Assembly: GCA_002314605.1 (NCBI GenBank)
Contig: DCGO01000127.1
Location: forward strand, 27,405 to 34,266
Direction of reading: 5' to 3'
DNA length: 6,862 nt
Origin: Lentisphaeria bacterium UBA1776
Lineage (GTDB): Bacteria > Verrucomicrobiota > Lentisphaeria > Victivallales > Victivallaceae
The position numbers were made by a program, and so were the translations under genes. A model generated the notes under the pieces. That model searched no databases, was not told the DNA's origin, and saw only the letters and a list, made by a program, of their open reading frames with translations. This document shows positions 1 to 5,243 of the stretch, piece by piece. Every line of letters begins with the position of its first letter. Positions within the stretch are counted from its first letter, which is position 1.

Positions 1-25
1 GAATGAATTTTTAGAGGTACCCTTA
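1..25 (+). repeat. AT-rich dispersed-type repeat, left copy
   Basis: These bases match the reverse complement of 6778-6802 at 23 of 25 positions. The first 18 bases are identical, and the mismatches are at 19 and 23. The core reads TTTTTAGAGGT followed by a C triplet. The two copies point in opposite directions at the two ends of the window. The segment is AT-rich compared with the flanking genes. One forward frame (bases 2-58) runs open from the edge and ends in a TGA that overlaps the ATG of the next gene as ATGA, so this could instead be the tail of an upstream coding frame. A family of dispersed intergenic repeats is my preferred reading, but two copies cannot prove it. Confidence 0.55.
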
Positions 26-54
26 TGTTATGACATATTTCCAAGGCGGCAGAG

Positions 55-813
55 ATGAATACAAGACAGCAGAAACTTCTGGAGATGCTCCAGCAGAACG
101 GTCGAGTGAACCTTCATGAAGCGGCGCAGATCTTTGCTGTCTCCGAAATGACTTTGCGGCGGGATTTCCGGGAACTGGAAGAAAAGAAACTTCTTGTTCC
201 GGTGAAAAACGGAGCCATACCGTATCCCGTGCAGTACGCTCCGGAACCGCCGCCGGAGGAACCGGGCGACCTGAAACTTCTGCTGGCCAAAATGCTGTAC
301 CGCAGAATCATTCCCTGCCGGACCCTGTTCATCGGGACCGGAAGTTCCTGTCTGGCGTTTGCCCGGACGGTGGCCCGGGGGAGTCAGTTGCCGGAAACGG
401 TCATTACCCATTCTCTCTCCGTGGCATCGGCTTTTTTCCGCAGTTCCACCCGGGTCATCCTGCTGGGGGGAGAACTCCGGACCGGCTCCATGGATCTGGT
501 GGGACCGGTGGCGGAAAAAAATCTGGAGGAGTACCAGGTGGATTATCTGGTGACCGGCTGCGATGGAGCTTCGGCGGATTTCGGCTTCTACACTTCCGAC
601 GTGCGGCTCTCCAATCTGGAGAAAAAAATGATTTCCATCGCCCACCGGATGGCCGTCATCACCGAAAGCACCAAATTCAGGTGCCGTTCTCTGACCCGCT
701 TTGCCACCCCGGACGATGTGGATCTTCTGGTCACCGATGGGGACCTTGCGCCGGAGAGCGTTCGCAAACTTGCTGCAAAACAGGTGGAAATTCTGCTGGT
801 CCAAGGGACTTGA
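55..813 (+). CDS. DeoR-family transcriptional regulator
   Basis: This is a 252-residue DNA-binding regulator of the DeoR family, close to the usual family length of about 250. Residues 5-55 form the N-terminal winged helix-turn-helix, with the hallmark VSEMTLRRDFREL at 29-41 (usually VSxxTIRRDL) and the wing around 46-55. A short proline-rich linker follows at 57-70. The rest is the DeoR sensor domain, which in characterised members binds a sugar phosphate or similar phosphorylated metabolite. It shows GTGSS at 94-98 (a variant of the family's DSGTT loop), LLGGELR at 136-142, TGCDGAS at 167-173 and ESTKF at 204-208 (family DSSKF). The start at 55 is preceded by AAGG at 43-46. The stop codon overlaps the -35 element of the promoter I assign to prs. 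The effector cannot be read from the sequence. Control of its own gene or of the downstream operon is possible but inferred. Confidence 0.9.
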   Translation: MNTRQQKLLEMLQQNGRVNLHEAAQIFAVSEMTLRRDFRELEEKKLLVPVKNGAIPYPVQYAPEPPPEEPGDLKLLLAKMLYRRIIPCRTLFIGTGSSCLAFARTVARGSQLPETVITHSLSVASAFFRSSTRVILLGGELRTGSMDLVGPVAEKNLEEYQVDYLVTGCDGASADFGFYTSDVRLSNLEKKMISIAHRMAVITESTKFRCRSLTRFATPDDVDLLVTDGDLAPESVRKLAAKQVEILLVQGT

Positions 814-839
814 AAAATCCGGAAGTCGTGCTATATTAT
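810..839 (+). promoter_or_regulatory. Sigma70-type promoter for the prs operon
   Basis: TTGAAA at 810-815 is a good -35 hexamer. It is followed after 16 bp by TATATT (832-837), or after 18 bp by TATTAT (834-839), either of which can serve as the -10. The -35 overlaps the TGA stop of the regulator gene. Transcription would start near 844-846, giving prs a leader of roughly 235 nt. This is the best promoter-like sequence in the window, and it sits directly before the long gene run. It has not been tested experimentally. Confidence 0.55.
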
Positions 840-844
840 AGGGA

Positions 845-1082
845 AAGACATGGAACAGAACATATCGAACATGTCGGAACCTTGATCCGCAGAAGGAGCG
901 GATCGGCCGGAGTTTTCCGGTCACCGGAAGGTCAGACGATCCCCGCACGGGTGACGTCTGCAGAATGTACGCAGCTTGAGCTGGTCGCAGGGCGTTGTCC
1001 CCGGATCATTTCCTCTTGCGTTTCCCTCCCGCCCCCGCTCCATCCGGATCACGGTTTCGGCCCAAAACAAGGGAAGAGACCT
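845..1082 (+). promoter_or_regulatory. Long structured 5' leader of prs
   Basis: This gene-free stretch is the presumed untranslated leader between the promoter and the prs start. Hairpin 1 pairs 884-890 with 898-904 (7 perfect base pairs) around the loop AGAAGGA. Hairpin 2 pairs 905-911 with 916-922 (7 pairs including one G-U, loop GTTT). An alternative hairpin pairs 915-920 with 924-929 (6 pairs, loop TCA) and cannot form together with hairpin 2. Hairpin 3 pairs 933-938 with 955-960, with an inner CCC/GGG helix (942-944 with 949-951). A C-rich, G-poor tract follows at about 1009-1045, and CCGGATCA occurs twice (1001-1008, 1044-1051). No U-run follows any hairpin, so a simple intrinsic terminator is not supported. 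I recognise no known riboswitch class. Confidence 0.4.
858..875 (+). promoter_or_regulatory. Tandem 9-bp repeat, candidate operator
   Basis: Two abutting units, GAACATATC (858-866) and GAACATGTC (867-875), match at 8 of 9 bases. They lie about 14 to 31 bases downstream of the predicted transcription start. The second unit's CATGTC (870-875) is also the inverted partner of GACATG at 847-852. Repeated short boxes next to a promoter are typical binding sites for DeoR-family regulators, and a gene for one lies immediately upstream. ACATAT also occurs at 33-38, in front of that regulator's own start. The assignment as an operator is inference. Confidence 0.3.
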
Positions 1083-2042
1083 ATGGAAATGGATGAAGCG
1101 AAGAAGATTTGCGTGTATTCCGGTACGGCGCACCCGCAGCTGTCCCACGACATTGCCGAATATCTCGGCGTTCCGCTGGGGAAAGTGCATCCGATGCGTT
1201 TCCCGGACGGAGAGACATTCGTCCAGTTCGAGGAAGGAGTCCGCCGGGCGGACGCATTTCTGATCCAGCCGACCTGCGCACCGGTCAATGACAATCTGAT
1301 GGAACTTCTGGTCATGATTGATGCGGCACGCCGTGCTTCCGCCGCCCGGATCACCGCTGTGCTTCCCTATTTCGGCTATGCCCGGCAGGACCGCAAGGAC
1401 AAGCCCCGGGTTCCCATCACCGCCAAGCTGGTGGCCAATCTGATCACCGAAGCCGGTGCCGACCGGATCATCGCGCTGGACCTCCATTCCCAGCAGATCC
1501 AAGGCTTTTTCGACATTCCCATGGATCACCTTTACGCCCGCCCGGTGCTGGTTCCTTTCCTGAAGAAACTTGTGGGCGAGAATCCGGTGGTGGTCGCCCC
1601 CGATTCCGGCAGTGCCAAAATGGCCATGAGTTACGGCGATATGCTTGGCGGCGGTTTTGCCGTGGTGGCCAAGCGCCGGATCAACGCCACCACCGTGGCC
1701 TCCAGCCATCTGGTGGGGGATGTGAAGGACAAGACCTGCGTCATTACCGATGACCTTACCAGCACCTGCGGCACCCTCTGCGCCGCAGCCAGGATCCTGA
1801 AGGACAACGGGGCGGCCAGGATTTATGCAGCGGTGACCCACTGTCTTCTGAACGATGCCGGCAAGCAGAAACTTCTGAATACGCCGGAGATCGAAGCTCT
1901 GGTCACCACCGATGCGGTGCCTCAGCTGGACGATCTGGGTGGCAAGATCAAAGTCGTCAGTGTTGCGCCGATCCTGGGCGAAGCGATCCGCCGGATCCAC
2001 GACGGCAAGAGCGTTTCCTCGCTTTTCTATATCAATCACTAA
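1083..2042 (+). CDS. prs: Ribose-phosphate pyrophosphokinase (PRPP synthetase)
   Basis: This enzyme transfers pyrophosphate from ATP to ribose 5-phosphate, making the PRPP used for purine, pyrimidine, NAD, His and Trp synthesis in the cytosol. The 319 residues match the usual class I length of about 315. Visible motifs are FPDGE at 40-44, FGYARQDRKD at 97-106 (ATP site), the PRPP synthetase signature DLHSQQIQGFFDIPMD at 133-148, the KRR flexible-loop motif at 197-199, and the ribose-phosphate loop ITDDLTSTCGT at 221-231 (commonly DDMIDTAGT, so this is a mild variant). The C-terminus contains the family-typical SVSSLF. I chose ATG 1083 because it has AAGGGA at 1069-1074 with 8-nt spacing and gives the family length. 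The frame stays open back to 681, but that extension overlaps the regulator gene and has no homologous character. ATG 1089 is a weaker alternative start. Confidence 0.97.
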   Translation: MEMDEAKKICVYSGTAHPQLSHDIAEYLGVPLGKVHPMRFPDGETFVQFEEGVRRADAFLIQPTCAPVNDNLMELLVMIDAARRASAARITAVLPYFGYARQDRKDKPRVPITAKLVANLITEAGADRIIALDLHSQQIQGFFDIPMDHLYARPVLVPFLKKLVGENPVVVAPDSGSAKMAMSYGDMLGGGFAVVAKRRINATTVASSHLVGDVKDKTCVITDDLTSTCGTLCAAARILKDNGAARIYAAVTHCLLNDAGKQKLLNTPEIEALVTTDAVPQLDDLGGKIKVVSVAPILGEAIRRIHDGKSVSSLFYINH

Positions 2043-2091
2043 CCAAGTGTTTTCATAGACAACCTGTTCAAAAGAAAGGAAAACCAAGAAC

Positions 2092-2763
2092 ATGAAGATC
2101 CATGAAATCGCGGTGCAGCCGAGAAATGAATCCGGCACCGGCGCCGCCCGTCGGGCCCGTAAAAACGGACTGGTCCCGGCGATCGTTTACAGCAAGCATG
2201 CTGATCCCAAACAGATCTATCTGAACGCCGGTGACTGGGCATCGGTTTCCCGCCTGAACAGCCGTCTCCTCTATCTGGTGGACGGCAGCGACAAGCAGGC
2301 CGTTCTGGTCAGGGAAGTTCAGATGAACCATCTGAAGGCCTATTGCCTCCATGTGGACTTCCAGGCGGTGTCTGCGGATGAAAAGATCCACGCGACCATC
2401 CTCATCCGTTCCCTTGGCGAGGCCATCGGCGCGGCTCAGGGCGGCGTGTTGGAGCAGAACATCCACGAACTGGCGGTTCAGTGCAAACCCGGCGATCTGG
2501 TCGAGGAGATCAAGGTCAATGTGGAGAAACTGGGCTTCGGCGATCGCATCCACCTGAAGGACATCGAGCTGCCGGCGGGTATCGCCTGCACGCTGGATCC
2601 CGAAACCGTGCTGTTCCACGTTGTGGCGCCACAGACTGAAGAAGCTTCGGCGGCTCCTGCGGAAGATGCGGCCAAGGAACCGGAAGCCATCAAGCAGAAG
2701 GCTCCGGCTGCGGATGAGGCGGATGCCAAGGATGACAAAAAGGACGACAAGAAGAAGAAGTAA
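2092..2763 (+). CDS. rplY: 50S ribosomal protein bL25, CTC/TL5 long form
   Basis: This is a 5S-rRNA-binding protein of the large ribosomal subunit, 223 residues long and of the two-domain general-stress (CTC/TL5) type rather than the short E. coli L25. Residues 1 to about 90 form the L25 RNA-binding domain, with the typical RNESGTGAARRARKNGLVPA stretch at 11-30 and HVDFQAV at 87-93. Residues of about 95-180 form the TL5-type beta domain, with GVLEQNIHEL at 117-126 and PGDLVEEIKV at 132-141. The last 40 or so residues are a low-complexity Ala/Glu/Lys/Asp tail ending in four lysines, a common disordered extension in long forms. AAAGGA at 2075-2080 precedes the ATG. The gene starts 49 bp after prs, in the common prs-ctc-pth order. 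Confidence 0.95.
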   Translation: MKIHEIAVQPRNESGTGAARRARKNGLVPAIVYSKHADPKQIYLNAGDWASVSRLNSRLLYLVDGSDKQAVLVREVQMNHLKAYCLHVDFQAVSADEKIHATILIRSLGEAIGAAQGGVLEQNIHELAVQCKPGDLVEEIKVNVEKLGFGDRIHLKDIELPAGIACTLDPETVLFHVVAPQTEEASAAPAEDAAKEPEAIKQKAPAADEADAKDDKKDDKKKK

Positions 2764-2795
2764 GTCGGGAATTCTGACGGAAGAACTTGTACAGT

Positions 2796-3455
2796 ATGAT
2801 GATGCAGCATGAACCCATCAGCCTGGTCGTCGGTCTGGGCAATCCGGGCCGGGAATACGCCGGATCGCGGCACAATGCCGGATTTGACGTTCTTTCCCGG
2901 GTCCTGACGAAGCTCCCCGGCGATTTTGCTGAGACCCACCGGGCCGAAAGCCGTTGTTTCGAGGGCCGGTTCCGGGGGCGGAGGATTCTTCTGCAGATGC
3001 CGTTGACCTACATGAATGCCAGCGGTCTGGCGGTGGCCGGACTTGCCCGCCGGGAGAAGGTCGCGACGGAAGCGATTCTGGTCATTTCCGATGACCTGGA
3101 TCTGCCGCCGGGACGGATCCGGGTGCGGCGGGGCGGTTCCGCAGCGGGGCATCATGGAATCGAATCCATTCAGAACGAGCTTGGAAGCAGCAGTTTTCTC
3201 CGGCTCAGGGTGGGGATCGGCCATGTGGACAAGCATGATACGGTTGACCATGTACTGACGGGTTTTACCGGCGGGACGGCAGCGATTTATCAGGCGGCAT
3301 TGGATGCCGCGGCGGAAGCGGTGACGGTGATTCTGGCCGCCGGCGAAGAGCGGGCGATGAACCGGTTCAACACCTTTGACGCCAATGCCGGAAAAGATGA
3401 AGTTCATAACCAAACGGCGCAGGGTGCGCCGGCAACCAACGAGGTTTTATCTTGA
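2796..3455 (+). CDS. pth: Peptidyl-tRNA hydrolase
   Basis: Pth cleaves the ester bond of peptidyl-tRNAs that fall off the ribosome, recycling tRNA. Numbered from ATG 2796 (219 aa, somewhat above the usual 190 or so), the family motifs are GLGNPGREYAGSRHNAGF at 13-30 with catalytic His26 and Asn16, PLTYMNASG at 69-77 with Asn74, and SDDLDLPPG at 98-106 with Asp99. The fourth motif reads AGHHGIESI at 117-125: where E. coli has GGHNG, the substrate-contacting Asn114 is replaced by His120. The C-terminal 25 or so residues look like an unstructured tail. Start choice is uncertain. TTG 2787 is in frame but lies only 2 nt after GGAAGA (2779-2784), whereas ATG 2796 has about 11-nt spacing; ATG 2799 and 2802 are also possible. 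The stop overlaps the rpsF start (TTGA), suggesting translational coupling. Confidence 0.95.
   Translation: MMMQHEPISLVVGLGNPGREYAGSRHNAGFDVLSRVLTKLPGDFAETHRAESRCFEGRFRGRRILLQMPLTYMNASGLAVAGLARREKVATEAILVISDDLDLPPGRIRVRRGGSAAGHHGIESIQNELGSSSFLRLRVGIGHVDKHDTVDHVLTGFTGGTAAIYQAALDAAAEAVTVILAAGEERAMNRFNTFDANAGKDEVHNQTAQGAPATNEVLS
3415..3431 (+). promoter_or_regulatory. GC-rich hairpin ahead of rpsF
   Basis: CGGCGCA (3415-3421) pairs perfectly with TGCGCCG (3425-3431) around a GGG loop, giving seven base pairs, six of them G-C. It lies inside the end of pth, 20 nt upstream of the rpsF start. A short outer helix of AACC (3408-3411) with GGTT (3443-3446) could cover part of the rpsF ribosome-binding site, GAGG at 3441-3444. 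In many bacteria rpsF mRNA is bound by the S6:S18 complex through a structured leader, so this is a candidate for that role. I could not match the known consensus with confidence, and no U-run makes it a terminator. Confidence 0.35.
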
Positions 3456-3778
3456 AAAAATACGAAGCTGTGTATATTCTCGACATCCGCAAGGTCGATG
3501 ACGAGGGAGAGGCCTTCAGCAAGGAATTTACTGCGCTGATCGAGTCGCTGGGCGGCAAAATGGAAGCCACCACGAGTCTGGGACGCAAGCAGTTCACCTA
3601 CGATGTGAACAAACGCAAGGCGGGTATTTACTGGGATTTTCTCTTTGAGCTCGACCCGCTGAAGCTCGTTGAGGTCAAGAACAAGTATAAGCTGAACGAA
3701 AAGGTTCTCCGCAGTCTCACGATTATCTCCGAACGCCCCGAAGGGCTTCCGGTGGTGGCTGCGCTGAATCTGGAGTAG
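3452..3778 (+). CDS. rpsF: 30S ribosomal protein bS6
   Basis: bS6 is a small ribosomal protein of the 30S platform that binds 16S rRNA together with bS18, which is encoded two genes downstream. The 108-residue product opens with MKKYEAVYILD, the typical bS6 first strand, followed by the helix around residues 15-35 and TTSLGRKQFTYDVNKRKAGIY at about 40-60. The sequence NEKVLRSLTII at 82-92 closes the fold. The start is a TTG at 3452 that shares bases with the pth stop (TTGA). It is chosen because GAGG at 3441-3444 gives 7-nt spacing, the protein begins exactly where the family does, and no ATG fits. The four-base overlap implies coupling to pth translation. Confidence 0.95.
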   Translation: MKKYEAVYILDIRKVDDEGEAFSKEFTALIESLGGKMEATTSLGRKQFTYDVNKRKAGIYWDFLFELDPLKLVEVKNKYKLNEKVLRSLTIISERPEGLPVVAALNLE

Positions 3779-3835
3779 TTCCGGAAAAGCGGGATGTTTC
3801 CGCATTGTTTTATACGGACAGAAAAGGAATGAATC

Positions 3836-4474
3836 ATGGCATCTCTCAATAAAGTGTTTCTGATCGGCAATCTGACTCGGGATCCTGATCTGCGCAATAC
3901 CCCCTCCGGGGCCGCCGTTTGCGAATTCGGACTGGCGGTGAACCGCCGTTTTGTGGCCAACGGCCAGGAAAAGACGGAAACCTGTTTTGTGGATATTACC
4001 GTGTGGAACAAAGCTGCGGAAAACTGCAAGCGTTTTCTGGAAAAGGGTTCGCCGGTCATGATCGAAGGGCGTCTCCAGCTGGACCAGTGGGATGACCGGG
4101 AGGGGGGCGGCAAGCGCTCCAAGCTCCGGGTCATCGCCGAGCAGGTCCAGTTTCTGGGTGCCCGCCGTGAGGATGGCGGCGACCGTCAGGGAGGCGGATA
4201 CCGGGATAATGGCGGGGATTACAACCGTCAGGGTTCCTATCGTGACAACGGCGGAGATTACAACCGCCGGAACGATTACCGTGACAACGGCAATTTCCGC
4301 CAGCGGGATGACCGTGACAACGGCGGCTATCAGCCCCGCCCCTACAATCCTGCGCCCCGTCCGCCGGCTCCGGCGGGCGATGTGCCCCGTCCCCAGAATG
4401 CGCCCCCGCCGCCCATGCCGGAAGATGCTTTCAACCCGTCCTCCGGCGAGGCGGAAGAAGACATTCCGTTCTGA
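3836..4474 (+). CDS. ssb: Single-stranded DNA-binding protein
   Basis: SSB coats single-stranded DNA during replication, recombination and repair and recruits partner proteins. The 212-residue product has the OB fold at about 1-108, with GNLTRDPDLR at 11-20, FVDITVWNKAAE at 51-62 and IEGRLQLDQW at 76-85. A long disordered linker follows, rich in Gly, Asn, Asp, Arg and Pro, and includes 13-residue tandem repeats at 122-164. The C-terminus ends in EEDIPF, the canonical acidic tip that binds helicase loader, exonuclease and RecO-type partners. AAGGA at 3824-3828 gives 7-nt spacing to the ATG. The gene sits between rpsF and rpsR, its common bacterial position. The 57-bp gap before it holds a weak 6-bp stem (3782-3787 with 3797-3802) that is not convincing as a terminator. 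Confidence 0.97.
   Translation: MASLNKVFLIGNLTRDPDLRNTPSGAAVCEFGLAVNRRFVANGQEKTETCFVDITVWNKAAENCKRFLEKGSPVMIEGRLQLDQWDDREGGGKRSKLRVIAEQVQFLGARREDGGDRQGGGYRDNGGDYNRQGSYRDNGGDYNRRNDYRDNGNFRQRDDRDNGGYQPRPYNPAPRPPAPAGDVPRPQNAPPPPMPEDAFNPSSGEAEEDIPF
4199..4327 (+). repeat. In-frame tandem repeats in the SSB linker
   Basis: Two 39-bp units (4199-4237 and 4238-4276) encode YRDNGGDYNRQGS and YRDNGGDYNRRND. They are followed by degenerate third and fourth copies (YRDNGNFRQRD, then DRDNGG) to 4327. The units differ by single-base changes, several of them synonymous. They lie wholly inside ssb and keep the frame, so they change linker length only. Slipped-strand or unequal recombination is the likely origin. 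Confidence 0.8.
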
Positions 4475-4524
4475 AATGACTGAAAACAACAGGAATCTTG
4501 TATTTATAGAAAGGAAAAAATTCC

Positions 4525-4761
4525 ATGCAACCGAAAACGAAGAGAGTTGCGCGTCGTCGCACACCGGCCAAGCCGAAAGTCTGCCGCTTCTGCGAAATCA
4601 AGGCCAAGTACATTGATTTCAAGGATGCTGCCACGCTGTCCAAATTCCAGACCGAAAAGGGTAAGATCATGCCCCGCCGCATTACCGGCACCTGCCCGGA
4701 TCACCAGAAAATGCTGGCTGTGGCCATCAAGCGCGCCCGCATTGTGGCGCTGGTCTATTAA
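4525..4761 (+). CDS. rpsR: 30S ribosomal protein bS18, zinc-binding (C+) form
   Basis: bS18 is a small-subunit protein that pairs with bS6 in the 30S platform. The 78 residues match the family length. The N-terminus is strongly basic, and TGTCPDHQ at 55-61 and IKRARIVALVY at 68-78 are the conserved C-terminal half of the family. Cys20, Cys23, Cys57 and His60 make a complete C-x2-C...C-x2-H set, the pattern expected of the zinc-binding version rather than the cysteine-free paralogue made under zinc limitation. AAAGGA at 4510-4515 gives about 9-nt spacing to the ATG. The 50-bp gap after ssb is AT-rich, but I see no clear promoter in it. Confidence 0.97.
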   Translation: MQPKTKRVARRRTPAKPKVCRFCEIKAKYIDFKDAATLSKFQTEKGKIMPRRITGTCPDHQKMLAVAIKRARIVALVY

Positions 4762-4782
4762 GAGTGTGAGGAGGATTGAATT

Positions 4783-5235
4783 ATGGCGAACATCAGTCTG
4801 ATCCTGCTTCAGGACGTTGAGAACCTCGGCTTGGCCGGGGAAGAAATCCATGTGGCTCCCGGCTTCGCCCGGAACTACCTTATCCCCCGCAAGCTGGCCG
4901 CCAAGGCGACGCCGGCGACGCTGCGCCGCATCGAGGCCAACCGTGCCCAGATCGAGGCCAAGCGTGCCCAGGAACTGGCGGCGGCCCAGGCGCTGGGTGA
5001 GAAACTCAAGGATCTGGAACTCTCCATCACCATGCAGGCGGCTGCCGATGATCAGCTCTTCGGCGCAGTCACCGCCCGTGTGATTGCCGAGGCCCTCGCC
5101 AAGAGCGGCTACGATATTCCGCACACCCGCATCAGGCTTGATGCCCCCATCAAGCTTCTGGGCAGCTATGATGTGGAGATCAAACTGCACGCGGACGTGA
5201 CCACTGCGGTCAAAGTCTATGTGGTGCGCGGTTAA
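4783..5235 (+). CDS. rplI: 50S ribosomal protein bL9
   Basis: bL9 is an elongated large-subunit protein that binds 23S rRNA near the L1 stalk and influences frame maintenance. The 150-residue product has the N-terminal domain with the L9 signature around GEEIHVAPGFARNYLIPR at 19-36, a long charged helix rich in Ala, Arg, Glu and Lys at about 40-78, and the C-terminal domain with LFGAVTARVIAEAL at 92-105 and LLGSYDVEIKLHADV at 124-138. GAGGAGGA at 4768-4775 is the strongest ribosome-binding site in the window, 7 nt before the ATG. The stop is 8 bp before the dnaB start, so the two are surely cotranscribed. Confidence 0.97.
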   Translation: MANISLILLQDVENLGLAGEEIHVAPGFARNYLIPRKLAAKATPATLRRIEANRAQIEAKRAQELAAAQALGEKLKDLELSITMQAAADDQLFGAVTARVIAEALAKSGYDIPHTRIRLDAPIKLLGSYDVEIKLHADVTTAVKVYVVRG

Positions 5236-5243
5236 GCGTATCC

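Noticed and set aside
28..948. Long - strand open frame opposite the DeoR regulator (306 codons)
   Set aside because: The + strand frame has clear DeoR motifs throughout; this one has none and would run through the prs promoter.
681..1082. In-frame N-terminal extension of PRPP synthetase back to 681
   Set aside because: It overlaps the regulator gene and the promoter and structured leader, would add 134 residues absent from the family, and a good ribosome-binding site precedes ATG 1083.
921..2138. Long - strand open frame opposite prs (405 codons)
   Set aside because: It is antisense to an unmistakable prs, and the translation is a low-quality His/Gly/Arg-rich shadow with no family motif.
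3782..3802. Terminator between rpsF and ssb
   Set aside because: The stem is only 6 bp with a 9-nt loop and is followed by CATTGTTTTA rather than a U-run; ssb has its own good ribosome-binding site but no promoter.
4199..4327. Possible CRISPR or intergenic repeat array
   Set aside because: The repeats abut without spacers, are in frame inside ssb and degrade gradually, as expected for a protein-level tandem repeat.
3404..4564. Long - strand open frame opposite rpsF and ssb (386 codons)
   Set aside because: It lies antisense to two conserved genes. Its Val/Ile-rich repeats are just the reverse reading of the SSB linker repeats.
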